The notes under the pieces were generated by a model, which saw only the letters and a list, made by a program, of their open reading frames with translations, was not told the origin of the DNA and searched no databases. A program made the position numbers and the translations under genes. Below, one piece after another: positions 24,082-35,003 of a stretch of 64,000 nucleotides of DNA. Origin of the DNA: Calliphora vicina (Eukaryota > Arthropoda > Insecta > Diptera > Calliphoridae); assembly GCF_958450345.1 (NCBI RefSeq), contig NC_088783.1:85209895-85273894 (forward strand), read 5' to 3'. Position 1 is the stretch's first letter. The number at the start of each line of letters is the position of its first letter.

Positions 24082-25630
24082 ATACATACGATTCACATCA
24101 TGAACAAAAACATTGTAAACTAGTGTAGTCAAATTAAACCTTAACAATTCATATTTTTTTTTGGTCAAATTATAACGGGTTATTGATGTTAGAAAATGTA
24201 TATTGTTTATTTTATATTTAAACACAGGTAAATCAAATACAAAAAATTAATTTATTAGAATTTTTATTTTGTTTTTGTTATTTATAAATATTATTACTTG
24301 GACCCTAACTCTAAACTTCAAATAAAATGTATTTCCATTAAACGTTATCCGATTTTGCTAAAATTTTCAGTATTTGGTTTTTAGATGCATCAAAAATTCA
24401 AAAAGCGCATAATGTATTTAATGTTTGTGTTGTTAAATATAACAAACCATTATTGTTTATTTTTATTACATTATTCTGTTGTTCAAAACAATTTTTTTGT
24501 TAATTTAAATATAGTTCGAATCGAACCTGCAAACAAAAAACATCTAACCAATGCACACTCTATTCATTTCTGTAATAGATAAATTTATTACGCGACAAAC
24601 TATATTAAATTCCAAAGTATATCGAATCAATGTTTACATTAAATAACAGTTTATAACTCTACTTAAGCATTAAAATATTTCTATTGAACTTATATAAGTA
24701 ATTAGGAGCAGAGAAACTTACACATAATTGTTTGTATTGTCTGCATAACCAGCGTGCTGTATTAAAAAAAATCAATATCATATTTAAATATCCCACCTTA
24801 AATCCATAAAACTGACTAACCAAGATTTACTTACTCCTGCCGCTGCTTTAATCCCAGTGTCAATTTAAAATTTTTAGTATCGAGAATTTTATTTTCAAAG
24901 TAACCTGCTCTGAATGCGCAAGTAGCAGCTTTCGTAACTAAATTGAAATGCAGCGAAGAAACATTGCCACAGCAACTGTGGCAGTAAAATAGTGCATAGT
25001 TTATATTGTATAATATACATAAATGTATATTTAGTCCTACTGTGGTGGCGATGCAGGTGGTAGGAATCAAAGTAACAATATCACCACATAAATTATTCCA
25101 TTCACACTAACCTAAATATACATTCGTATATTGTACATACTACATACTTACTTATACACGTAAATATGTATGAATGTAAGAGCTACTTCTGCCACCACAA
25201 CTCCCATCATTTCAGTATAGAGTTTCATGTTCGGTTTTAACCAAAACCGAAAACCAACAATTATGCTAGTCTGTGCTATATTTGTATTTATGATTCATAC
25301 TCGATACGTATGAAAGTAAAAAAGTTTTTGAATTATTTTAGAAAATGTATGATTACCGAATATTAATACATACTCATTCTTGTCGTCTGTAAATACCTTA
25401 ATATCTTTATTGAACCCCTTATCAAATAATTAGTTACAATGGCTCATATTCATAAACGATCACCAAGTGTTAACTTTTTTAAGTACCTATTTAAGTTATT
25501 CACAATTGGTTACTTTCAGCACAATTAGTTAGCACTTAGTCATGGGCAAAGCTCTAACTAAATGCCAACTAACTAATACATTAAAAAAAAACCGCTGATT
25601 GATTTCATTTTAATACATCCATACAAAAAG
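24082..25630. other. Non-coding stretch
   Basis: No gene or repeat boundary recognised. Open frames of 65-79 codons are unsupported. Confidence 0.4.
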
Positions 25631-25646
25631 AAAATAAACTAGAGAT

Positions 25647-26423
25647 ATGTTTTTTTTTTCTTGTCAAACATTCTGTTTGCACTTCGGGTTTCTCTATAGA
25701 AGTCCAAACGCGGGAAGGGATATTACTATATCCAGCTTCGATGCCCTTTCCAATTCCATATCGAAGATTCTTGAGAGTTGTTCGAACAGTGAAATTGTTG
25801 TTGCTGGTGATTTTAATGTTCACAATTCCTCTTGGCTTCACCATTCAAGTCATACAACTACAGAAGGCCAATATGTTGAACTATTCGCGGCGCACAATCA
25901 CCTTGCGCAATTAGTGAATGAACCAACGCATACTTCATGCGTTGATAGGCACCAAAATAACATCCTCCACCTTTTTCTAAATTCACACCCTGACAAGTAT
26001 GAAGTAGATGTTTTTGCACCTCTTGGTAATTCAGATCATTGTACCATTTCCGCCTCCTTTTCGCTCTCTGAACTTCGCAACGTTTCACGACCAGCTACGA
26101 AACGCTCAACTATTATTTACGAAAAGGCTCGTTGGGCTGAGCTCAACGAGTTCTTTAGGCATTTTAATTGGAAACTTTGTTTCTTAGACAATAGTGTCAA
26201 TGCCATGGCGAAAATGGTCGAAAACATAATTATGATGGGGATGAAAACATTCATTCCATCAAAAAAAATTCGATTAAAACTATGGAAAAATCCTGGTTTA
26301 ATCAGAAGTGCAAAATTGCAAAAGCTAACCCTTTATCTGAATTATTTGCAAATAATTCGAGCCCGAGCTCGAAAGAGTATCTGTTACTATGCCGAATATA
26401 TTCTTTCGCGCTCGCGCAGTTAA
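25647..26423 (+). pseudogene. LINE endonuclease domain (broken ORF2, first part)
   Basis: This 258-codon frame carries the C-terminal half of an APE-type endonuclease: YRSPN (residues 17-21), GDFN (54-57), a PTHTS block (93-97), ILHLFL in place of the usual LDLxL, and SDH (129-131) with the catalytic His. The N-terminal part with the first catalytic residues is missing, so the copy is 5'-truncated near 25640. The linker to the RT is interrupted by stops near 26424. General similarity is to CR1/Jockey-group non-LTR elements, without an RNase H domain. Confidence 0.85.
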
Positions 26424-26474
26424 AAAGGTTTTAGCGGATCTCAACATGGGCCTGATGGTATACCAGCACTGGTC

Positions 26475-27215
26475 TTGAAGCAGTGCTCTTCGACGCTAGC
26501 TCGTCCATTAGCTAACCTTTTCAGGACTTTATACCGTGCCGGAAAATTTCCAGTATGTTGGAAGGTTGCTAATGTAACGCCAATTCCTAAAAAGGGAGAG
26601 GCTAACAACCCTGAAAATTATCGCCCAATAGCAATTTGTTATGCACTTTCCAAAGTCGTGGAGAGTATGGTTAACTACCATCTTGTGAAATATTTAGAGT
26701 CCAACAATTTACTCAGCGACCGGCAGTATGGATTTCGTAGAGGACGCTCTACGGGAGACCTGCTAGCCTTCCTATCGGAAAAATGGTGTCGTTCCATACA
26801 CCGTTTTGGCGAAAGTAAAGTGGTGGCTCTGGATATTTCTAAAGCGTTTGAGTATGGCATGGTGCGCTTTTAGCAAAACTTATTGCTTTTGGTGTCGGTA
26901 ATAGTTTCTCTCGAGTTATATCGAGTTTTCTCAGAGATCGCACTATACGAGTTGTTATAGGTGGAATCTCATCAAACGAGTTCAAGATCAATTCAGGGGT
27001 AACACAAGGCTCCGTTCTTTCTCTTACTATATTTCTTATCTTTATAAACGACCTTCTACGTCAAACTTCCAACCCTATCTACTCTTTTGCAGATGACAGC
27101 AACATTTTCCATTCATATGCATTCAATTATATACCAAGCCTGTCGGAGATTGGGGCAATAAGGCAAAACATGAATGATACGCTTAACCGAGATCTTGTGA
27201 CAATATCTGAATGAG
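26475..27215 (+). pseudogene. LINE reverse transcriptase (frameshifted)
   Basis: Frame 1 (26475-26873) has RT block 1-3 motifs ENYRPIAI, QYGFRRGRST and VVALDISKAF. A frame slip in gtttgagtatggcatggtgc then moves the reading to another frame. That frame continues WHGALLAKLIAFGVG, GVTQGSVLS (block 4) and SFADDSNIF (catalytic block 5), up to a stop near 27213. Clearly the same element as 25647-26423, inactive. Confidence 0.85.
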
Positions 27216-28000
27216 GTTGTGCGAATAGAGTCGATTTCAATGCACGCAAGACTCAATGTTGTATGTTAACACCATCCATCTGTTTTCATGGGTGGTGTAA
27301 ATATTAAGGAATCAGAAGCTCTTGGTGTTCTAGGCATGAGTATTCAGTGCGATGTCCGCTGGACAAAAAACATTTTTCGAGTGTCGAAAGAAGCATTCAA
27401 GTGCCTTGGTTTTCTTAAACGGTGTTAAACGGTTAAACGGTGTAAGAATTACTTCACTCCATCTGATCTCCTTACTATTTACACCACTTATATCCGATCT
27501 AAAATGGAATACAACTCTCATGTGTGGGTCGGTGCTTCGAAGTCTATTTTGGAGTTACTCGACCGCGTACAGGAGAGGGTGAAGGTGCTTATCGGTCGCA
27601 ATGTGGGTTGCTTATCGGTCGCAATGTGGGTTGTGTTTTACTGTTCTACCGATACTACAATGGTATATGCTCTGCAGAAATTAGGGAACTTGTTCCCGAA
27701 ACCCGTAGTTTTTTACACAACACACGTTCTTCAGCAAGGGCTCACCAATTCGTTGTCGACTGGACAGTGGATCGCACAACACATTACAGAGAAAATTCAT
27801 TCTTTAGCCGTACTGTCCGTATGTGGAATAATCTTCCTCCTGAAGTCTTTCCTGTCACTTTCAATATAGGAAAATTCAAATAATGTCCACAAACACTACT
27901 CCCTCTATCCTCCCTCCCATAACCTATTTTCCTAGTTCCAACACAATACTTTGCATGAGTAGGGGTCATCCCCTGAGTGCTGGTCCAAGGAAAAAAAAAA
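27216..28000 (+). pseudogene. LINE C-terminal region and 3' end
   Basis: Continues the broken ORF2 through several frames; the C-terminal block TRSSARAHQFVVDW ... SFFSRTVRMWNNLPPEVFP is typical of CR1/Jockey-group LINEs (27640-27880). A 23-bp tandem duplication (27588-27610 and 27611-27633, cttatcggtcgcaatgtggg each) shifts the frame. The 3' UTR ends at an A10 run (27991-28000), a candidate poly(A) tail. No target duplication could be matched. Confidence 0.8.
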
Positions 28001-28231
28001 CATATTATCGACATTTTGTTTTCTCTACATGCCAAAGAAGTAACTAAGTAACACAACTATAGTTGTGAATTGTGAATAAGATCTAAAACTATTTATGAAC
28101 TATTTTTTAGTTTCTGTTTTACTAGTTCCGACTTTAGATATGATTTCTGAATATGCGCCAATGTTATAATGATTTAGTTAAAAGAATTACAACAATTAAC
28201 AACTAAATAAAACAGTGATACAAAAGTGAAC

Positions 28232-28815
28232 AAAAAACAAGTAAGAAAGTATGGTCGGCCAAGCCCGACCTATTGTATGGTACACAAAGTAAATGAGCAC
28301 AAATATTTTTCTATCAGAATTACAACAATTTATATTCGCGGGTGATTTTCAGAAGTTGGCCTTATATGGGAGCTAAGACCAATTATGGAACCATCACCAT
28401 GAAATTAGGTCGTGTACTTTATGTCTATATGAAAATTATTTATGTTTAATTTTATGTGTATAGATACCATAATTTTTAGGATTTATACACGTTAAAGTGA
28501 TTTTCGTAAGAGGGTTTATATGGGAGCTATGAATAATTATGGACCGATCGTAACAAAATTTGGTGATATGAATTTCGTATATATAAAACTTATTTGGAGT
28601 GAAATTTGTGTAGATACATATATAAATTTAACATTTATGACCGATAAATTCCAATTTCGCGAGGACATTGGTGAAATAGTGGACCGATTTCAGCCAGTTT
28701 ATAAGCTTCTTCCTTGGTACGAAGAAATTATATGTGCCAAATTTTATCAAAATATCTTCAAAATTGCAACCTGTACTTTACGCACAATGTTTACAAGGAC
28801 AGTCTCCCAGACGGA
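28232..28815 (+). repeat. GGTCGG hairpin repeat, copy 3, 5' part
   Basis: The head caaaaaacaagtaagaaagt then atggtcggccaagcccgacc is followed by the same body as 43954-44709 (tatgggagct, ggaccgatcgtaacaaaatt, ggtgaaatagtggaccgatt) up to cagacggacgg at about 28815. There an unrelated ~950-bp segment begins. The 128-codon frame across it (28520-28906) is a by-product. The 3' part is at 29768-29912. Confidence 0.8.
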
Positions 28816-29767
28816 CGGAAGCAAAAGTATCATGTTTAAAGTTATTCTAGGTTGCATACTTTTTCTGCAGTATACTGTTAAAGTGGATAAATTTTCGTAT
28901 TTTTAGATAAAGTAATAAAAATTGAAATTAAACACAATTAAAATAATTTTTTTTATTTAAAACATTTAAAAGCTAATTTTTTATGATGGAACCATCAACT
29001 TCAGATATTTGACTATATGAATAAGAATCTTTTATTTAGATTTTTTTTTTTTGGAAAATTATTTCTTTTTTTCTAAATATTCTAAGTTTAGAGTATTTTT
29101 AATTTTTGATGGATAATAACTAAATATGTTTTTTGTTTTTAAACTATAAAATAAAAAAGTACAATATTTAGGCTTTTATTTTAACAAAAAAAAAATGTTG
29201 CGTATGTTTGCGCGCCTTCCTTTAAATAAAGATTTTATTAAAAGACTCGAGCTGCACTGTGACGGAAATGAAAAACTGGAAGTAAATGAAAAAAATGGAA
29301 ATAAATATGTAAATTCTAAACGTATTGTCCGCTTTTAATAAAATTACCCATGGCTATAGAGGAGGTCTAGCTGAGTTTAGAGTTAAATCACTAATACGCG
29401 CCGGATCCTCAAAGTGAGGTAATTCGGGATGAAAAAAAACACATGTTTGGTCAAAGTGTCAAATTTGGAATCCCTCTAACTCAGAGAGTTCTTGATCTTG
29501 TTGAAAAATTGTGTCTCAATTACTATCCGATAGGACTATCTTTGGTGCAATTTTGTCCCAATCGGAAGACATCAGTTTTAACAATTTTTTCGATGGACTT
29601 GCAAATTGTTTCTTTTGTGAAAATTTTTTTTATAACATTTTGTATTCAAAATTTTTTCTATTTTTTACTTAATAAGGCATAATCTTTAAAAAAAATATAT
29701 AGAAAAAATCTAACATTATTTCCTGAGTTAAGCGTCACTTTGTATGCGTTTCAACCCTCTGTGGGAT
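28816..29767. other. Segment interrupting a hairpin repeat
   Basis: About 950 bp lie between the two halves of the repeat copy. Positions 29420-29581 are an end fragment of the TATGGGG foldback family (actcagagagttct, attactatccgataggac, tcggaagacatc) in right-end orientation. The rest is AT-rich with no recognised gene. No clear inverted ends or target duplication at the junctions. Confidence 0.55.
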
Positions 29768-29912
29768 GGTCGGACGGACATCGTTTAATCGACTCAAAAA
29801 GTGATTGTAAGTCGATCGGTATACGTTTAGGTGGGTGCTAGACTAATATTTTTGGGCGTTACAAACATATGCACAAACGCATTATACCCTCCCCACTATG
29901 GTGGAGTAAGGT
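29768..29912 (+). repeat. GGTCGG hairpin repeat, copy 3, 3' part
   Basis: Resumes at ggtcggacggacatcgttta and runs through the core (aagtcgatcggtata) and ggcgttacaaacat to the tail hairpin ccctccccactatggtggag. It aligns in order with 44560-44700. Confidence 0.8.
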
Positions 29913-30655
29913 GTAAATATGCAGGGGTTCTTATGCAGCAATTCTGTTTTTTTAAGTTCAGAGAGTACGAAATTACTTATAGTTTTTCTCGATCACTTTC
30001 TTTTAGTGCAATGGCGGTATTCATAAAGTTACAACTCCAAAATATCATAAATATTTTTGATTGAATTTAATATGAAAAAGATTTGTAAAAATTGGTTGAG
30101 TTACAATAGTTTAAATTCAGGATGCTCCCTAACTAATGCAAAATACTATGTTATTTTAAAGTACATAGTACATTGCATGCATTTGTATGAAAAAAAACCG
30201 AAAAACTCAAAGAATATGTTATTACAAACAATAGCATAACTCATTCGTTATTTTTTAACTGATTTTTATTTGCTTTTTCACTAAAGTAAGAAAAAAATGT
30301 TGTGATTTTTTTTTTAAAAATGTTTTTTTTTTTAAACTTAAACTTACGGTTGCTTAAGTTTAAGTTTCAGACATTTCCCAACCTATTTTCAAGAAGTCTC
30401 TTGGATTTAAAAGGAAAAAAATAAACAATTTTAAAATCCTTTTGAAGTTGTAACTTTTAGAATATAGTTATTTCACTACATTTGCTAATAAAAAAAGTAC
30501 TAAAGGAAGCGATCGAACTATAAGTGTTTCCGAATACTATGGAAATCAATAGATCAGAATTGCTATATAAGAACTCCTTGCTGTAGTACAGTGTAATTAA
30601 ATATAAAAAAAACCTTGTATAAAAATAATCGTTATAAGAAGTTTTAAAAACATCC
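29913..30655. other. AT-rich non-coding stretch
   Basis: Nothing recognised apart from a small inverted pair at 30335-30366 (taaacttaaacttac...taagtttaagttt). Confidence 0.4.
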
Positions 30656-31090
30656 ACAGATTATCATTCTATCAGTCAGATCTGGTCAGATCGGGATAAA
30701 ATTTGACATTAACATAGCCAAGGAGTATTCGAGTTTAAGTTATTAAAATGGGACCTAAAAATATTCCATGGGCGGCGCTATGAGGTCTCAAAGTAGGGTA
30801 CCTTCGACATGTAAAATGTTTATATTTTTACAAAGCGCTTGCGTAGATCTTAATAGAATTGCAAATATTAGGAGCAGTTTGATCCACATTTATTCCGAAT
30901 TAATCTTTTGTGTTTAGACAACTTAATTTTTGGTGTTACAAAGTCAATATCTCAATTAGATTTAAAAATATACCACTTTAAAACTCAGTTCTTGTAAAAA
31001 TAAAAAAATCTTTGAAATTTGCACGTGTTTAAAAATTGTACATGTCGAAGGTTCCTACCTACATGCCCCACTATGGCGATAGCGAGTTGG
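30656..31090 (+). repeat. ACAGTGG-family repeat fragment
   Basis: Shares agccaaggagtattcgagtt, taagttattaaaatggg, ggcggcgctatg and tctcaaagtagggtacc with 52560-52660. A short inverted echo (catgtcgaaggttcctacct) lies at about 31042 relative to gtaccttcgacatg at 30800. No coding capacity. Confidence 0.55.
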
Positions 31091-33437
31091 ATACAATTTT
31101 CGTTCCAATAGTTTTTTGTTTAACCCTTATGTGTGTAACAAAAACACCTTTAACAGGGTGACCACAACCCAAAAATACAATAATGCATATAAACATCGAT
31201 ATCGATAAAAAATTTAACAGAAATTAGTTTTAAGTAGAGAGAAATCATACTGCTCGAATTTTTGACTATGGGTTCATAATATGTAGCGCCTATATAACAC
31301 AGAAAGAATTAAATTTCTGATTCAATCAAGAAATTTGCTCAATCAGACAAAATTTTGTTTGATATCACAAAATTTGCTCAATCAGACAAAATTTTGCAAA
31401 AAAAAGTATGATATTAAATAAAAAAGTTGTTTGAATTTATAACACAATTTCAAAAAAAAAAATTTGTTTAAAACAGTAAAATTCAAAAAAATTTTAAAAT
31501 CAAAAAAATTTTAAAAATAATAATATCACAAAAAAAAATAAAAAAGAAAACTAAAATAGGAAAATAAAGAAAAAAACTACAAATAAGGAAAGAAAAAGCT
31601 AAGTAAAGAAAATAATAATAAATAAACATTTAAAACAGTGTTTAATGTTTTTAGATGTTTATCATACATCATAAAATTTTTCCAATGTATTTGACTAAAA
31701 ACAAAACTACTTATTTAAAAAATATTTTTAACCAAATGAGAATTATATCAACTCATGTTAAAAACACGCATGCAAACGAAATTATCGAATGAGAGTAAGA
31801 TGCACATGATAACAACAAACACACTTATTTACTTGCTTGTGTTGTTGTTTTATCCCAAGTGTTGTATTAAAATAAAAATCAAATAAAAACATTAATAGAA
31901 TCTATAAAAATATTTGTAGAAAATAAAATTATTTTCAGACAGTCGATAACCGGAAAATTCATTATTCGCGAATATACACATTTCTGATGAAAATAGATAA
32001 AATGTGTAAAAACTTGCAAATATTTTTTCAAGGTAGTTCTTATTTTGTTAACATTTCGAAATAACTAAAAGGCAGATTTTCAAATGGGGTTTTAAAGTAT
32101 TAAGGCAAAACATAACTTAATTCAAAATAAGTCCTAAAACACTAACAGCTCATGTACTTTTTCTTTGGCCAGTGTCAAAATGTTTGTTAACAAACATTGA
32201 ATACATTAAAGTGTTTATGCCACTGTAACTCCTACAATTCTCATCATATTTAGATGGAAGGAATTTAAGATTCGGCAAGGCAGTAGTAGTCTTACTTGTT
32301 TTATATTAACAAAGGATCTTTTCGTCTATAATATGATAATATTTAAGAAACAAGCCCAAACCCGTAAATAACCAAAATCGATCGGTTTTAAATTTTTTAA
32401 AACCGAAACCGCGGTTATGAATTTTGTCGGTTTTTTGGAAACTCTACTTCATCAGTGTGAATGCGTAAATTTGTTTGTCTATTCCGACTGCATCTATTGA
32501 ATTTCCTTCTTTAAGATTTTCCTTATACTTTGCGAAATCTAAAGTTGTCTATTTGTTTCAGCTCTTCTTCATCTTTGCTTGTGCTCTTAAGAGAAGGTAA
32601 ACTGTTCAGGTGTCATTTATGTGAAAACTCTGCGGAATAAAGGAGAAGTTTCAAACGCCAATTATATACCCATATATACACTCACACACTGTCTCTCTTA
32701 ACATGCGGCAAAAGAAAACAATAAAATTCTATGAAGGTAAGAAAAACAGAATGAAGGCAACTACATTTCAAATGCTACTTAAATTGGCGGAGGGAGAATT
32801 GATGGGAAATAAAAACAAATGCATTTATTCCTATATAAACTTGAGTAACAACTAAATGCAAATATATATACACACATCCAGACGTACAAGAAAATTGTTT
32901 GTTCATATGGAAACAACATGTAATTTTAAAGACTGAATATCTACCTCTAGAATAACTAAGTTTCGTTTGTTAGTGTATCCGGTGTAAATTCTCTATCGAA
33001 ATCTCGCGATCATTTAGTTTACAAAGTTGTGGATGTTAAATATAATTGTAAACTAATAAATGGATAATAGTAAATGTATGTAGTACATAATCCTTGTTCC
33101 ACTGTTAAGGTAATATTATGTAGTTGCAAACTAAAGTTCATGTGCAACATAAAAAATAAGTTTCATATAAAAATTTTATATTCCTTGGGAATAGGATCAC
33201 AGTGTTCGTGAACATTAAAAAAATATAAAAAAAAGATCTTAAAAAAAATGAAATAAATGTTTCACATCAACAAAATTTCTAAAATATATTCAATGTATTT
33301 TAAGATGCACCACAGCTATCTTCAGTATAAAGAAACACACTGCAGAATTTCATGAAAATAAATGGTTTTAGTCAAGATTTCATGATTTGGCCAAATTTGT
33401 TTCTAAATTTAATTATAAATATTAAACAAATATGTAT
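31091..33437. other. AT-rich non-coding stretch
   Basis: A-rich low complexity at 31370-31640. Positions 32260-32305 (aatttaagattcggcaagg...gtcttacttgtttta) are a degenerate end of the CCGAAT hairpin repeat. Positions 32385-32450 look like a hAT terminus (aaaaccgaaaccgcggtt, gttttttggaaactctac). No gene supported. Confidence 0.4.
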
Positions 33438-33640
33438 TATTTTTTATATTCTTCACCACCAAAAGTGATGAATGAGGGTATAAGTTTGTCATTCAGTGTG
33501 TAACATGGAGAAATATTCACCTAAGACCGAACAAAGTATATCTTTTCTTGATCCTTATGAAATTTTAAGTCGATATCTGTGTGTGTTACCTCAATGATGA
33601 CCAAATTTCGATTCAACACAAGATCGAACACCGCGTGATT
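33438..33640. repeat. Degenerate mini-me-like tail
   Basis: The stretch tcttcaccaccaaaagtgat...gagggtataagtttgtcatt...gaacaaagtatatc parallels the tail and core of the repeats at 5797-5900 and 10520-10637, in the 5797 orientation. Heavily decayed. Confidence 0.4.
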
Positions 33641-33649
33641 CCAAAGAAA

Positions 33650-34528
33650 GGTAGGTTCAATGAAAGGTAGGGATGATGTGCCCAGCACAATTTCAATTCA
33701 TTATGCCCACCGAGTTCATTCAAAGATGTAGCGCAGTACACTACGACTCCAGACCTCGTCTTATAGGAAAATAAGGCCTAAGAGCCGCCTTGCTATCAGT
33801 CATAACTAATATCCTACTAACGGCCCTTTATCTCCTACGCAAACACTCAGCAGAGCATATTAGGATGGCGTAAGTTTTTGCCAGAAATATTGTAATACCC
33901 CTTTGAAATTGGACCCATTGACTCTAAAGTATCACCAAAGGTGTTCTATCAAATAATCGCTGGCAGGCGTAGATTGCCATAATAGCTTTGTTGGAAAAAT
34001 TACTATTCCTAGTGTGGTGCCTGTTAACTTAATAGACGAGCCGTTTATAGTCGTCTCTATAAGCCTTAGAGCTCTACATGTAGTAAATGGTACAATAATA
34101 GTCTTGACTGAGTTGATAGTCAACCACTTTCCTCTCACCACTTTCCACCCTGTAATAGATATTACCTGGTCATTGGCTTTACCACGTGTACGGAGTCTGA
34201 GTCGTTAAGTTTTGCCAATAGTTCTTTGATAACCAGAGTCCACACCACTTTATGGACGACGGCTGGTTGCCCTTACTGTCCTCGATGAACCGCTTAAGTC
34301 CAACATAATAACTCGAGATTATAAGGTCGCCAATATCCAATTCCTTATAATAAACGGTATTCCTTTTCCACACAGCGCCTGCTCAGTAGCCCCGTATGAC
34401 GAGTTATCAAGGGTACCATGAATGTCGTTAAATTCGCACAGGGCTATAGCACCTAGAGCGTTCTTGATTTACGTTTTCACATAATGACTGGCAGCCAGGT
34501 TGATAAGCAAACTGAAAACGGTGTATAG
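33650..34528 (-). pseudogene. RNase-H-type LINE, reverse transcriptase fragment
   Basis: On the minus strand, broken pieces read ALGAIALC..DIHGTLDNSSYGA then EQAL (RT block 3 of I/LOA/R1-type LINEs). Further on come WLTINSVKTIIVPFTT and a decayed KLxGxTLGIVIFPTKLLW, the thumb region equivalent to NPGKMEFVLFSRRY...YLGIILDSKLSW at 14050-14346. There are many stops and frame changes. The piece is cut at 34528 by the DNA transposon that follows. It is a different copy from the LINE at 37512-41990. Confidence 0.7.
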
Positions 34529-34901
34529 CACAGAACAACATTTTGCAGTTCATTGCTTTGGGACTCAATTCTGACAATTGCACGTGAAAGTAGCCCCAAA
34601 AATATGAACATCTGCATCATTAGTTTTGTGAAGTTGGCTGCCGTAATAATTTAATGGCCATACGAACTTTTTTTGCTCAAGGTGGATTTTTATCACTTTT
34701 TCTATATTTTAACACGGTTATATCTCGGTATACTGTACGGAATATCTCTTTTGTGTCTGAATAGGAGAAAAAAAAAGCGGAACATACCTACCCGAAAAAA
34801 GTGCATCCAGTGCCTTAAAAATCGCAAAAATGTCCATTTTTTTTAAATTGTTTCCCCATTTTTCACCTTTTTTGCTCAATAACTGGATTACAAATCCACA
34901 A
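34529..34901 (+). repeat. Left long terminal inverted repeat
   Basis: Reverse complement of 37067-37427. Conserved landmarks in order from the outer end: gggactcaattctgac, gtagccccaaaaatatgaac, ggctgccgtaataattta, atctcggtatactgtacgg, ggtaggtatgttccgc (inverse), caataactggattacaaatc. Confidence 0.85.
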
Positions 34902-35003
34902 ATATGCTGTTTTTTTTCTTTATAAAATTTATATAGCATGAAAATAAAAATTCCGATTCATATTACAGCTATTCTTGCACAGAAAATATAAGATTTTTAT
35001 TAG

